Shown: positions 1 through 11,404 of the stretch, piece after piece
Numbering within the stretch: position 1 is the first letter of the stretch
Layout of the letters: each line of letters starts with the position of its first letter
Assembly (NCBI GenBank): GCA_038501625.1
Contig: JAZAYU010000080.1
Coordinates: 1,798,001 to 1,862,000 of the forward strand
DNA length: 64,000 bases
DNA from: Corbicula japonica
Taxonomy: Eukaryota; Mollusca; Bivalvia; Venerida; Cyrenidae
Direction of reading: 5' to 3'
Notes under the pieces: generated by a model
Told to the model about the DNA's origin: nothing
The model's database searches: none
The model's input: only the letters and a program-made list of their open reading frames with translations
Made by a program: the position numbers and the translations under genes

Positions 1-125
1 CCCCAGGGGTCACTTCATTTTATATAGACTTGTATAGGAAAAACTTCTTGTCTGAAACCACAAGCTGAGAGTACTTTTGTACTCAGGTGAGCGATATAGG
101 GCCATCATGGCCCTCTTGTTTTGTT
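1..125 (+). mobile_element. 3' end of a Helentron/HINE-like element
   Basis: The sequence ends in a short hairpin (GGGCCATCATGGCCC, 100-114) followed by TCTTGT. The same hairpin-plus-CTTGT ending closes the next element at 3053. The 5' part lies outside the window. Assignment to Helentron-type non-autonomous elements is inferred from this ending. Confidence 0.4.
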
Positions 126-178
126 AGCGAAATATTCACATCCATTTTCCAAGTTGATGAACAATTTCTAGCTTGTTA

Positions 179-3053
179 TCCCCCGCTGATGAAATCGGGA
201 GGGGGATATTGTTTTGGCGTTGTCCGTCCGTCACGGTGTCACGAGCGCACCGCAAGGCATCTGTTGGGTACCATCTGTCCGACCGAGCGCACCGCAAGGC
301 ATCTGTTGGGTACCATTCCCATTCATTCCGTTGTGTCTTGTTGGGTACATTTTTTGCTTATTGGGTAGTTTTAAACAAAAGAAATACTCAATAAAGGGTC
401 AAATGTGGGAACGTCCGTCGTCACGGTGTCCGTCCGAATTTCGTTTCCGGGCTATTTCTCTGCAACCACTGGATGGATTTCAACGAAACTCTGTGGGAAG
501 TATCAGTACCAAGAGGAGATGCGCATATCGTCGTCTTGTTCCGGTCAGACGATTAAACACAGAGTTATGGCCCTTTGATAACCTATGCATTATGTATATA
601 GGGCAGTATTCGTTTCCGGGCTATTTCTCTGCAACCACTGGATGGATTTCAACGAAACTCTGTGGGAAGTATCAGTACTGAGAGGAGATGCGCATATCAT
701 CGTCTTGTTCTGGTCAGACCATTTAACACAGAGTTATGGCCCTTTGATAACTTATGCATTATGTATATAGGGCAGTATTCGTTTCTGCGCTATTTCTCTG
801 CAACTACTGAATGGATTTCAACGAAACTCTGTAGGAAGTATCAGTACCAAGAGGAGATGCGCATATCGTCGTCTTGTTCCGGTCAGACTATTTAACACAG
901 AGTTATGGCCCTTTGATAACCTATGCATTATGTATATAGGGCAGTATTTGTTTCCACGTTATTTCTCTGCAACTACTGAATGGATTTCAATGAAACTTGC
1001 TGCAAACTATCTATACCAAGAGGAGATGCGCATATCGTTGTCTTGTTTTGGTCAGACCATTTAACACAGAGTTATGGCCCTTTGATAACTTATGCATTAT
1101 GTATATAGGGCAGTATTCGTTTCCGAGCTATTTCTCTGCAACCACTGGATGGATTTCAACGAATCTTTCTGAGAACCATCAATACCAAGAGGAACTGCGC
1201 ATATCGTTGTCTTGTTCCAGTCAGACCATTTAACACAGAGTTATTGCCGTTTGATAACTTATGCATTATGCATATAGAGCAGTGTTCGTTTCCGCGCTAT
1301 TTCTCTGCAACTACTGAATGGATTTCAATGAAACTTGCTGAAAACCATCTATACAAAGAGGAGTTGCGCATATCTTTGTCTTGTTTCGGTCAGACCATTT
1401 AACACAGAGTTATTGCCCTTCATTAACTTATGCATTATGCATATAGAGCAGTATTTGTTCCGCGCTTTTTCTCTGTAACTAGCGGATGGGTTTCAATGAA
1501 ACTTGCTGAAAACCATCTATACCAAGAGGAGATGCGCATATCATTGTCTTGTTTCGGTCAGATCATTTAACACAGAGTTATTGCCCTTTGATAACTTATG
1601 CATTATGCATATAGAGCAGTATTTGTTTCCGCGCTATTTCTCTGTAACTAGCGGATGGGTTTCAATGAATCTTTCTGAGAACCATTAATACCAAGAGGAG
1701 ATGCGCATATTGTCGTTTTGTTCCAGTCAGACTGTTGAACACAGAGTTATGGCCCTTTGATAACTTATGCATTATGCATATATAGCAGTATTCATTTCCA
1801 TGCTATTGCTCTGCAACTACTGAATGGATTTCAATGAAACTTTCTGGAAAACATCAATACCAAGAAGAGATGCGCATGTCATGGTCTTGTTCCAGTCAGA
1901 CTGTTTAACACAGAGTTATTGCCCTTTGATAACTTATGCATTATGCATATATAGCAGTATTTATTTCCGCGCTATTTCTCTGCAACTTTTGGATGGATTT
2001 CAATGAAACTTTCTTGAAACCATCTATACCAAGAGGAAATGTGCATATCATCCTGTTGTTCCTGTCAGACTATTTAACACAGTTATGGCCCTTTGATAAC
2101 TTATGCATTATGCATATAATAGAACAGTATTCTTTTCCTCTATTTCTCTGCAACTACTGGATGGATTTCAATTAATCTTTCTGAGAACCATCAATACCAA
2201 GAAGAGATGTGTATATTGTTGTCTTGTTCCAGTCAGACTGTTTAACACAGAGTTATTGCCCTTTGATGACTTATGCATAATAGAGCAGTATTTGTTTCCG
2301 CTCTATTTCTTTTCAACTTCTCGATGGATTGAAATGAAACTTTCTGGGAAACATCAATACTGAGACGAGATGCCCATTTTGTCATCTTGTTCCGGTCAGA
2401 CTGTTTAACACAGAGTTATTGCCCTTTGATAACTTATACCTTATGCAAATAGAGCAGAATTTGTTTCCACGCTATTTCTCTGCAACTACTGGATGGATTT
2501 TAATGAAACTTTCTGGGAACCATCAATACCAAGAGGAGACGCACATATTGTCATCTTGATTCAGTCAGATCCTTTAACACAGAGTTATAGCCCTTTGATA
2601 AGTTATGCATTTTGCTTGTAGAGCAGTATTTGTTTCCTTGCTATTTCTCAGCAGGAATCTATGGAAACCATCAATACCAAGGCAAGATGCCCATATTGTT
2701 GTCCTGTTCTGGTCTGACCATTTAACACAGAGTTATGGCCCTTTGATAAGTTATGCACTATGCATATAGAGTAGTATTCGTTTATATGCTACTTCTGAGC
2801 AACTTCTGCATAGATTTCTTTTCAATACAGCACTATATTTTTACTACTGCATTCTTCATTTCAACAACTTGAAGACTTTTTGTCTCATTTTTATATTCTG
2901 GTGAGCTGCCCAACCCTTTTCACCATCTGAAGTTTTTTTTTCACCTTTTTTGCCATCCATAATAAATATCTAAATAAAGCCCTATGACTTCAGCTGTTGT
3001 GTTAGTAATAACCAGTATTCGGCGGGGGATATAAATTCAACGAATTTGCTTGT
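179..3053 (+). mobile_element. Non-autonomous Helentron/HINE-like (pearl-type) element with tandem core
   Basis: The left end carries an inverted motif, CCCCGCTGATGAAATCGGG and the following GGGGGATAT. The right end reads GGCGGGGGATATA, then a hairpin AAATTCAACGAATTT (3033-3047) and GCTTGT. Between them lie a 41-bp duplication near 243-330 (GCACCGCAAGGCATCTGTTG, twice) and a long 169-bp array. A tandem core between unique flanks is the plan described for pearl/HINE elements in bivalves. No Rep/helicase coding sequence is present, so it would depend on a relative. The family call is an inference; the boundaries are approximate. Confidence 0.5.
437..2815 (+). repeat. Tandem array, 169-bp unit, about 14 copies
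   Basis: The phrase GTTATGGCCCTTTGATAA recurs at 564, 733, 902 and 1071, a strict 169-bp spacing, and then continues with increasing divergence. Each unit also has GGCTATTTCTCTGCAAC and CACAGAGTTAT. All ORFs here are frame artefacts of the repeat. Units are best conserved on the left and decay towards 2800, suggesting homogenisation from the left. Confidence 0.9.
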
Positions 3054-3089
3054 CATTCATTAATAGAAAAAGTAAACATTATTTTACAG

Positions 3090-3284
3090 TTGTATTTTGG
3101 GTGAACTGTTCACAAGAAAGCCAATATTCCAAGCAGCACAGGAACTTGCACAGCTTGAACTGATCAGTAAAACATGTGGCTCCCCCTGCCCTGCAGTATG
3201 GCCAGACGTGATTAAGCTACCACTCTTTCACACCTTCAAGCCAAAGAAACAGTACAGAAGAAAACTCAGGGAAGAGTTCTCATT
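3090..3284 (+). CDS. CDK12: CDK12/13 kinase, C-lobe exon (partial gene, 5' part outside window)
   Basis: The exon lies between an acceptor (ATTTTACAG) and a donor (GTAAGT). It continues a split codon as [20 protein letters not shown] and ends REEFSF, with [14 protein letters not shown] in the middle. This is the C-lobe signature of the transcriptional cyclin-dependent kinases CDK12 and CDK13, which with cyclin K phosphorylate the RNA polymerase II C-terminal domain at Ser2 in the nucleus and sustain elongation and co-transcriptional processing. The N-terminal RS-rich region, N-lobe and catalytic loop must lie to the left of the window. Invertebrates usually have one CDK12/13 gene, so the symbol marks the orthogroup rather than either vertebrate paralogue. 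The phase joins cleanly to the exon at 4347. Confidence 0.93.
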
Positions 3285-3321
3285 GTAAGTGTAGAACTTA
3301 ATCTATCAAACTTCTTAATAA

Positions 3322-3517
3322 ATCTTTACTCCATACATACATCTTTATTGTGTGGGCAAACAGTGTAGATCCAGATCAGCTGGCACATCCGTACCATCTG
3401 ATCAGGATCTACACTGTCTACTTTTAGGTTGATTAGGTTAATTTCTGACCAGTGTGTGAGCAGTGCAGATCCAGATCTGACAGCATTATAATACTCCATA
3501 AATGGAGTAAAGGGTTA
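3322..3517 (-). mobile_element. TTAA-MITE, diverged copy in CDK12/13 intron
   Basis: It belongs to the TTTACTCCAT-ended subfamily. It begins TTTACTCCATAC, holds a clear first hairpin (CAGTGTAGATCCAGATCAGC with partner to about 3420) and a damaged second hairpin, and ends ATGGAGTAAAGGGTTA. Confidence 0.75.
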
Positions 3518-3539
3518 GCCTTGATAGGTGCTTGATCTC

Positions 3540-3838
3540 ATGTGAGACCAGTGAAGATCCAGATCAGCCTGCATACCCATGAAGTCAGATTAGCATCTTC
3601 ACTGCACAGTGCCCAAGGTTATAAAGCTGAGCATGGAAACCAGTCTCAAATCTCAAGCATCTGATTGGCTGAAATGGGGACTGGTCGCCATTTCAGCCAA
3701 TCAGATGCTTGAGATTTGAGACTGGTTTCCAATCTCAGTTTTATAACCTTCAACCCAGACTGCATGAACGTGCTGGCTAATCTTGATCTACACACGTATA
3801 ATTGGATATAAGCCATTTTTCAATTAGTAAAGAGTTAA
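3540..3838 (+). mobile_element. TTAA-MITE remnant split by a P136 palindrome
   Basis: Hairpin arms (GACCAGTGAAGATCCAGATC and CTAATCTTGATCTACAC) lie on either side of the P136 copy at 3615-3750, so P136 inserted into or beside an older TTAA-MITE. Confidence 0.6.
3615..3750. repeat. P136 palindromic MITE, full copy
   Basis: A 136-bp near-perfect palindrome running AAGGTTATAAAGCTGAG to CTCAGTTTTATAACCTT, with its axis at GACTGGTC. The inner arm reads CAATCAGATGCTTGAG. One outer flank is GTGCCC. Confidence 0.9.
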
Positions 3839-4000
3839 GGAATACGGATAATTCTTAATTCATTCCAAATATAGTAACAACTACCATGTCTAAAAATATT
3901 ACAGAAGACACGTTTTCCTGTGACATGCCCAATATATTTAAATTTATACAAGGCAGTAACTGTTGTCATGCAGAACAGATAAGGGTAAATGTGTTCAAGC

Positions 4001-4196
4001 CTTTCCTCCATATATACGCAATATTACGCATGTACTTCTAGTGTAGATACAAATCTGTTCTGTCTGATCTGGATCTGCACAGGTCTCATTTTGGTCAGAA
4101 ATAACTAATGAACCAAAAAGCGAACAGTTTAGATCCTAATCTGGATATAAACTGTTCGCCCTCGCAATAGAGGTGTATCTATGGAGGGAAGGGTTA
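4001..4196 (+). mobile_element. TTAA-MITE
   Basis: It begins CTTTCCTCCATATATACGC and ends ATGGAGGGAAGGGTTAA. The second hairpin has lost its loop side (TAGATCCTAATCTGGATATA), shortening the copy. Confidence 0.85.
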
Positions 4197-4346
4197 AGGT
4201 TTGGATTGGGAAATTCAATGAATGTTTAAAATTAAAGATAATTGAATTATGAAACATTTTCATTTCATTTTCATTTAGTGCCATCTTTGGATTTGTGGGT
4301 TTAACTAGATAAATTTGGTTTTAATGTTAGTGAATGTATATTGCAG

Positions 4347-4478
4347 CCTACCAAAGCTAGCATTAGACCTGATGGACAACATGTTGGAGCTGGACCCGTC
4401 CAAGCGCTGCAGTGCACAGGCTGCCCTCAACTCGCCCTGGCTCAAACATGTGGACCAGACCATCATCTCCCCACCAGA
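4347..4478 (+). CDS. CDK12: CDK12/13 exon: end of kinase C-lobe
   Basis: The acceptor is TATATTGCAG and the donor GA|GTATGT. The exon reads [20 protein letters not shown] and on to [24 protein letters not shown] with the downstream helix is kinase subdomain XI. The split codon TT|C from the previous exon gives Phe, so [11 protein letters not shown] aligns with the CDK12/13 family. Confidence 0.92.
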
Positions 4479-5093
4479 GTATGTATTTACCAACGTGTTA
4501 GAAATGTTCAACAAGAAAAACAATCTATAATGGTTTTGCCAATGGCCATGCATTCTAGATTCATACAGGTCAGCAGGCAATGGCTTAGAGGGAGACTTGG
4601 GAGAAATAGTCTCCCCAAATTTCCTAAACTTCTCCCTCTACTGAGCACAGGGAGAAATTTTTCCCTATTGTTTTCCCTGATGTTTTTATAGTAAGCTGAA
4701 AACTTACAAAGCTTTTCCCTAAAATTGGAAAAAACTTAACACTGTTCTCACTGCCCAAGTTGATACTTGGTCAGTTGGTAATGTATTTGTATTAATGGAC
4801 AATCAGTTTGTTATTCATTAGTGTGAACTTCTGGTAGATTGTTGAATCCAACATAGTTTATTAGGAAGTATTGTTGAAATACAGTAATACTGTGCACTTC
4901 TCCAGAGCAAAACTTACTTTATGGTCAGCCAGTTAGGCATTTATTTCCTCGCATACAAAAATATGATTGTGTTTCCATAGAGATGTTTAACCATACTGGC
5001 AGAAAAAGGTGATAAAGGATGTTGAAATTATATGGAGGAGAACTTTTTGAAAAGCTTGTAGAAGTTATACTAACATACCATTTGTTTTCACAG

Positions 5094-5203
5094 TTTGCCA
5101 AAGGACCAGGATTGTCATGAAATGTGGTGTAAAAATAGAAAGAAGATCCTGAAAGAGATGAAAGCTCGTGGTGAAGATCCTGGAGTGAAGTTACCTGATC
5201 CAG
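5094..5203 (+). CDS. CDK12: CDK12/13 exon: C-terminal kinase extension with HE motif
   Basis: The acceptor is TTTTCACAG and the donor CCAG|GTAGTA. The exon encodes LPKDQDCHEMWCKNRKKILK and ends KLPDPG. The DCHE(M/L)W segment is the HE motif of the CDK12/13 C-terminal extension, which packs against the ATP site, followed by a basic cluster (KNRKK). Its presence separates this gene from CDK9 and other CDKs. Confidence 0.92.
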
Positions 5204-5262
5204 GTAGTACTTTTTTTCTTGATTAGCCCTACACCCTGTAATGAATATCTGAAAATGGATTA

Positions 5263-5948
5263 TTTAACCCTTTCCTCCATAGAAACACCTTTATTAGGAG
5301 GACGAACAGTTTAGATCCAGATCAGCCGGCACATCTGTGTGGTCTGATCAGGATCTAAACTGTTCGCTCTATGATTTGTTAGGTTATTTCTGACTAAAAT
5401 GCGACCAGTGCAGATCCTGATCAGACGGCATGGATGTGCCGGCTGGTCTGGATCTGCACTGGTCTCACATGTGTAAAAATGGATATATACTCAACAAAAA
5501 ATGTTTTGCAACTTTTGCATTTTTTAAAAGTTAAAAACAACGAAAGTTAACAAGTGATACAAAACCATCCTAATATGAAAGAACTATTGTCCAAGCATAA
5601 TATCCTTTATGCAAATTGAAGCTATTATCAATAATTATTGAAAAAGAATGACGAAAATGATTGGATATAGGCTGTAATTTTTTCACAAATCAGCTTTCTT
5701 AGGATGAGAGAAATTCAAGTAGAAATTATGTGAAATTCCAAGGACGGCGTACGAACATTCTAATTTGTCAAAAACACATTACAATATCTATCTTACTACA
5801 TAATTTTATGTTTACATTGTGTATCTGTTATGGATTTAATAAAAACATATGTTTTTGTACCATTTGTCTTTTTTATTTTCCTTCCATGCAAAACATAGAG
5901 AAAGTTACAAAACATTTTTTGTTGAGTATATATGGAGGAATGGGTTAA
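5263..5948 (-). mobile_element. TTAA-MITE interrupted by a TA-flanked element
   Basis: It starts TTAACCCTTTCCTCCATAG with both hairpins intact. It is broken just before its 3' terminal repeat by the element at 5490-5926, then resumes TATATGGAGGAATGGGTTAA. Removing the insert and one TA restores an ordinary copy. Confidence 0.9.
5490..5926. mobile_element. Non-autonomous TA-target DNA element (Tc1/mariner-type MITE)
   Basis: The 437-bp insert has inverted ends CTCAACAAAAAATGTTTTG and CAAAACATTTTTTGTTGAG, flanked by TA on both sides. There is no transposase coding sequence. The TA duplication points to the IS630-Tc1-mariner group. Confidence 0.8.
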
Positions 5949-6204
5949 AGATAATTACTTGTCGGCTTGTTTTGTGGGTTTGACAAGGCTATTGTTTTTC
6001 GAAAGATTTCCCCTATACCTTAGTTTTATGCCTGTTGTAAATTATACAGGAGTTCAAAAGCAGAGCTCATAATCTAATGCTATAGTTGCTATCTACCTTG
6101 CACTAGAATCACTGGCTTAGAGAGTTTGCAAATTGGTCAGTAGTTGAATGATCAAGTCAAAATACGAGATTCTAACTTACAAGTCCTAGTAATGTTAAGG
6201 GCTG

Positions 6205-6340
6205 AAGGTTATAAAGCTGAGATTGGAAACCAGTCTCAAATCTCAAGCATCTGATTGGGTGAAATGGCGACTGGTCGCCATTTCAGCCAATCAGATGCTT
6301 GAGATTTGAGACTGGTTTCCATGCTCAGCTTTATAACCTT
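6205..6340. repeat. P136 palindromic MITE, full copy
   Basis: Length is exactly 136 bp. The outer flanks are GGGCTG on the left and GGGCACAG on the right, so this copy is inverted relative to the one at 3615. It lies immediately before a TTAA-MITE. Confidence 0.9.
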
Positions 6341-6354
6341 GGGCACAGGTCATA

Positions 6355-6595
6355 TTTAACCCTTTACTCCATGTGTATGGGTTTTATAGCATGTATGACC
6401 AGTGTCGATCCAGATCAGCTGGTACATTTGTGTCATCTGATCTGGATTTGCACTGATTGCTTCTTGATCAGAAATAACCTAGTGAATCTACGAAGCCAGG
6501 TGTGTATATTGTGATAAGATGAATGTGCTGGCTTATCTGGATTTACACTGTTTGCCCATTGGGTAACTGCCATATTCCATGAAATAAAGGGCTAA
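6355..6595 (+). mobile_element. TTAA-MITE, TTTACTCCAT subfamily
   Basis: It begins TTTAACCCTTTACTCCATG, has two decayed hairpins around TTGATCAGAAATAACC, and ends CCATGAAATAAAGGGCTAA. Confidence 0.75.
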
Positions 6596-6684
6596 CTTTG
6601 TGAAGTGCCTTCAGACTTAAGTATAGGTTTTCAAATAAGAACAAGCATTATGGATGTGAACTTAGAATACTTTATTTTTTCCAG

Positions 6685-8102
6685 TTAAGCCACCAAGTAG
6701 AGAAGGCAGTAGAGACAGAGGTCCATTCCCACCGAAGGACTTTATGGACAAAAACAAACGAAACAGCAATATAGGTGTGCCTCTAAATCAAAGAGAAAAG
6801 CTTCCTGATAAAAATGGAACATCTCTGCCCTATGTGTCGTCTACTGCGTCACTAGCAACTGCACCAAGTCAGAAGCCAATAGCTGGAGGAATCCCGGGCC
6901 ATATGACAAAGTCGATGTCTACAAGTGTGCTGCCTGTGCAGCACGATCCTCCCATGAAACCATTGGTAGTTCCAAAGCCACGATCACCTACTCCTGAGGA
7001 TCCGACTTTACCCACAAGGTATCTGGATATTACGCAGTTCAAAGCCCCGGAGGACTTGGAAGGTGATGAAGAACAACAAGTGACAAATCCTAACCCAGAT
7101 ATGATGAATCAGCTGACACTGATGTTACAGCAAGGCATGAGCACAGCGGAAGTGGCAAAAACATTGAACATAAAGTTAGATGAGCAAACGCACGAGTTAT
7201 TGACAACATTAAAACAGCAGCTCGACTTGGCTGCAGCTTTAGCTAAACAATCTGCCCTCAGTCAGGGTGCTACAGTGCCAGATTCATCAGCAAGGGTAGG
7301 GAAAACATATGACTATAGTAATTCTAGCTACACCTCGGCAACAGACAATAGTGCTGGTGTAGGAGATGTAGCTAGACAGGCAGGTGATAATACAGGTGTT
7401 CAACTCGCCCTTAATCAAATGTTGTCTAAACAAGGAGATTTAAGATCACAGGATCCCTCCTATAACCAGGCTGGGGATTCTGCTGGTTTCTTCAATTCTC
7501 GTGATCCGTATTCTCAATACGATAGACCTGTTGATGCATCGATAAATGAAGCTTCAAATTCATCATTTACTGAAAATAGTTTACCGGTCGATGACTTTTC
7601 TCAGTTTGGTGCAGATTCACAAACAAGGGCGGGCATTCCTGATACCTATGGTGATAATAGTCGTGATACAAACATATCAAGTGGTCTTAACTCGGACATG
7701 AATTCAGCAGGATATAATAGATATAGTAGTAGTGATGGTCGATCGAGCAGTGTTCAAAAACAGTATTCCTATGGATCCGATTATAGTGACGGTGAAGGTG
7801 CTCAAAAAATCAGTTCCCATAGAAACTCGAGTTCCTCATCGTATTCTGGGGGACATCCACACTCAGCTGGTATGCTAGGGTCACCACCTTTCAGAAATGC
7901 AGGCGATTCTGCATCTGGTGCTAATGCAAGCTTTGGACATCAGTCATCAGATGATGGTCGAGGCTCAGCCTCCTACGGAAGTAAATCCCAGACTTTTAAG
8001 GGACAGCAATTTGTACGGGCCCCTAGTGGCCCTAGACCGCTGATGACATTTGACAGTAGTCGTGGTAGAAGCAGCAGAGGTGGATATAGAGAGAAATGGT
8101 AG
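6685..8102 (+). CDS. CDK12: CDK12/13 terminal exon: disordered C-terminal tail
   Basis: The acceptor is TTTTTTCCAG. The reading frame runs from VKPPSREGSRDRGPFPP to the stop at 8100-8102 (SSRGGYREKW*), 471 aa in this exon. Two islands match the family: PRSPTPEDPTLPTRYLD, and MLQQGMSTAEVAKTLNIKLD followed by a helix (THELLTTLKQQLDLAAALAK) corresponding to the conserved LNIK block of vertebrate CDK12/13. The rest is Ser/Gly/Asp/Tyr-rich low complexity ending in RG-rich sequence, as in the human proteins. There are no introns. The in-frame ATG at 6744 is internal, not a start. Confidence 0.92.
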
Positions 8103-8858
8103 CAACATGTTTACTGGTCAGTGTTGTCTTGGCAAGATACAAGTCATTGTGAATTTACAATATTCATTAATTGAAAGATTGTGGGGGATGAAAGGCAACA
8201 GAAAAGTGTTGAACAGTGAACTTGGAAATAATGGTGTTGCAGTGAAGTTTCTTGATTTTTTTGTGCAAGGGTTCTGCTGCAAAGTTGGATTGTGTTATTA
8301 ATGGGTGAAATACAGATCGTGGCTAGCTGAAGATAAATTGCTAAGAGATTTTATGTTTGTCTACAGCAAAAAAGTTGAGGTACAAAATCTTGCTCAAAAG
8401 AAGTTGAAGCATAATGTGAGATACACTTAGAGATGGTTCCTTGTCATGGAGGAGAGGGACTGATACAGGTGTTCAGTTATGCAGACACGGAAAACATGCG
8501 GCCTTTGGTTGTATAAACTTGACCCATAATCAGAGCTTTCCAGAGTAATGTCAACCGTAATACTGAAGGAACTTAAGATCCTATAGTGGTATCCCAAGGC
8601 CAAGGGTCATGTTTTCTCGGGTTACACTGTATGCATTAGGAATGGAAGATGACTATTTAAATATTGCATGGTTGTTGACACTTGACAAAAGCTTTCATGT
8701 TTGTTAACAATTCTAGAATTGACATTTCAAGAGTTATGTATATATTGATGGCAGAGTATGTGTAGAAGATTCAGGACTTATTGAAAATGTACATATATGT
8801 ATGTCTGACTTTGATATCTGGCTTATTAGTTGGCACACATACCAGTACAGTAGGGCTC
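8103..8858 (+). other. Probable CDK12/13 3' UTR; no other feature seen
   Basis: AT-rich sequence after the stop with no coding signal and no convincing early polyadenylation signal. The first clear AATAAA that I found downstream is at 11083-11088, beyond several repeats, so the transcript end is unresolved. Confidence 0.35.
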
Positions 8859-8982
8859 AAGATCATAAAACTAAGATTGGAGACCAGTTGCAAATCCCAC
8901 GTATCTGATTGGTTGAAATGGCAATGTCTCCATTCATATGCTTGAGATTTGAAACTGGTGTCCAGATTTAGTTTTATGATCG
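8859..8982. repeat. P136 palindromic MITE, diverged
   Basis: The ends are AAGATCATAAAACTAAG and TAGTTTTATGATC. The centre has a deletion (GGCAATGTCTCCATTCATATG) that breaks the symmetry. Confidence 0.7.
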
Positions 8983-9343
8983 TGGGCACAGATTTATCAT
9001 TTTTTATCTAACTTTCTGCAGCTTTCTAACTATTGCCTTAGGGTGTCATTTTTATTGTTTGCTAATGGCTTTTCCATGCAGGAACTAATGTCTGCAGAAA
9101 TAGAGTGAAAAGCAGTTCATGTTGAGTATTCCTTGATAGATTTTGTTTGGTTCTACAATAGTTTCAAATGAGAGGTAGAATCCGGGTTTGCATATTGAAG
9201 TGCGTGGGATAGTGAATCAAATTTTTATGGTGGGATCATCTTGAAGTTTGTTTGTTTGCATCGCTTTTTAATCCAGAGGTTGCAATACATTTCCAGTAGC
9301 CATTTTAGAAATGTTCTCTGTATAGAGTGTACATAATTTGGTC

Positions 9344-9462
9344 AAAGATCATAAATCCGATAGACCAGCCAATAATCAAAAAATATTTGGTTGAAATTTG
9401 AATGGACCAATGCAAAGCTTAAGTATTGAGACTGGTTTCCAATATCAGTTTTGTTATCTTTG
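9344..9462. repeat. P136 palindromic MITE, heavily decayed
   Basis: The right arm is recognisable (TTGAGACTGGTTTCCAATATC, then AGTTTTGTTATCTTT). The left arm is reduced to AAAGATCATAAATCCGATAG. Confidence 0.5.
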
Positions 9463-9474
9463 ACCCTGGGCCCC

Positions 9475-9589
9475 AAGGTCATAAAACTGAAAATGTTGAC
9501 CAGTCCCAAATCTTGAGAATCTTGTCTCCAATTCAGCCAATCAGATGCTTGAGATTTGAGACTGGCCTCCATTTTCCATTTTATGTTCA
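9475..9589. repeat. P136 palindromic MITE, decayed, beside another copy
   Basis: It runs from AAGGTCATAAAACTGA to CCAATCAGATGCTTGAGATT and on to about 9589. The central GACTGGTCGCC axis is lost. Confidence 0.6.
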
Positions 9590-10013
9590 TCGGACCTGAT
9601 TGTGGAAATTACACACATGTAATGAGTTGCTTTATTTTTTCTGAGTTGAAAAGTAATCTGTTGTTCTCAAAGAAACCATACTTAAAAAGTATGGGAGATT
9701 TTATTCTGACATATTGTCGTTTTTCCATTGGGCTTTTCTGCATCATGCATATGTAATTGTACATGTAAATTTGTTTATTTCAACAAAATGAATGTTGTTA
9801 ATCAACTGCTATAAATGATTAATGCCTTGAATGTTTTCTTGAATAATTTACAAAATTTATGGTGAACTTGAATATGTTCTCAGTGTTTCACCATGTGATT
9901 TGTTATTGTTTTTATCTGAATATTGAATATAAGATGTTATAAATAGAAGCCATGCTAATATAATGTCAAGCAGACGATTTGAAGAGTGGAACATCCATCC
10001 TTCTGTTTTTGTG

Positions 10014-10594
10014 TCGCCCTTTCGAAGAAACGGCGATACATAGGGATCGCTTTGTCCGTCTGTCCGTCCGTCACAAAAACTTTACGTTGGCTATAACTTT
10101 GCCATTTCTTTATATTTCTTTACCAAACTTGCAAGTTATATTGCTTATGACAACACGCTCGAGATGATGCCAAATTCTCAAGGTCAAGGTCACATTTGAT
10201 GGAGTTATGCCCCTTTTTGTACTTGGATTTTTACACGAAAACTTAACGTTGGCTATAATTTTGTCATTTCTTAATATTTTTTCATCAAACTTTCAAATTA
10301 TATTGCTTATGACAACACGCTCAAGATGATGCCAAATTCTCAAGGTCAAGGTCACATTTAATGAAGTTTTGCCCCTTTTTGTACTTTGATTTTTACCCGA
10401 AAACTTAACATTGGCTATAACTTGGTCATTTCTCAATATTTTTACATCAAACTTTCAAATTATATTGCTTATGACAACACGCTCATGTTGATGCCAAATT
10501 CTTTGATGGAGTTATGCCCCTTTTTATACTTGCATTTTTATTCCGACATAACACCAGAGGGCGACACAAGTGTTCAACTGAACACCTGTCTAGT
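10014..10594 (+). mobile_element. Non-autonomous Helitron-like element with 162-bp tandem core
   Basis: The 5' end is TCGCCCTTTCGAAGAAACGG. The 3' end has a hairpin GTGTTCAACTGAACAC (10570-10585) followed by CTGTCTAGT. TC...CTRRT with a subterminal hairpin and no terminal inverted repeats is the Helitron signature. Between them are about three copies of a 162-bp unit (ACGTTGG at 10084 and 10246, ACATTGG at 10408) containing CAAGGTCAAGGTCACATTT and GACAACACGCTC. Confidence 0.65.
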
Positions 10595-10675
10595 ATTATT
10601 ATAACATTCCTTTTTGTGCAACTTTTTGGTTAATATGCACCAGTTAGCCTTTTACAATATTGTAACAACATCATC

Positions 10676-10815
10676 TTAACCCTTTCCTCCATATATACGC
10701 CTATATGGCATGGACAAACAGTGTAGATCCAGATCATCCGTGCCATGAAGTGTGGCTGATCTGGATCTACACAGTTTGCTCATCTGATAAAAGGCATATT
10801 GGATGAAAGTGTTAA
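10676..10815. mobile_element. Single-hairpin TTAA-MITE derivative
   Basis: TTAACCCTTTCCTCCATAT leads into one hairpin (CAGTGTAGATCCAGATCATC to GATCTGGATCTACACAG), then ATGAAAGTGTTAA. It lacks the second hairpin and the linker. Confidence 0.75.
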
Positions 10816-11404
10816 ATTAAAAAAAAAATTGGACAGTGATTTCTCAACTTTTAACATGTAAAATAATAGTTTGTTGTTGGATGAAAACATAATCAAGTAT
10901 TTACACAAAAAAGAAATAGATTTTAAAAATATGGTAATTATGTTTATTTGTACCTTAGTAAAGGCATACATACATGAAATTTTTTTCTAAAATCATGCAA
11001 TTTCAGCATTTTAAGCTTGATTTTTATGAAACTTTAAGCACATGTTTTACTTCAGATGTCTTGAAAAATGGATGTATTCTAGAATAAATTGTCTTGCTTA
11101 AATTAATGTCGTCTTCCTTTATGTGATCTGTAATATGATTAATTGACCGATTCAATATTGGAAAGAAGTACATGTATTGACAACTGTGGTTTCAAATCAA
11201 TATAGACTCTTCAACTGAAGAGAGACAATATTCTTACTTTTCTTCTTTTCCCTTGACCAAAAATGATGTCTGCAGCAAATGTAGAAAACTAAATAGATGG
11301 AATGGATTAAAACTTGGAACATAGTTGCATGGCAATGTGAAGTTATGCACTTTGCAAGATACATCAATCTGGAACACTTTGTTGAAAAGTTTTCTCCTCT
11401 TGTG

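Noticed and set aside
87..2363. Many overlapping ORFs of 60-155 aa in the first 2.4 kb
   Set aside because: They repeat the same peptide words with the 169-bp period and have no domain; translation of a tandem repeat.
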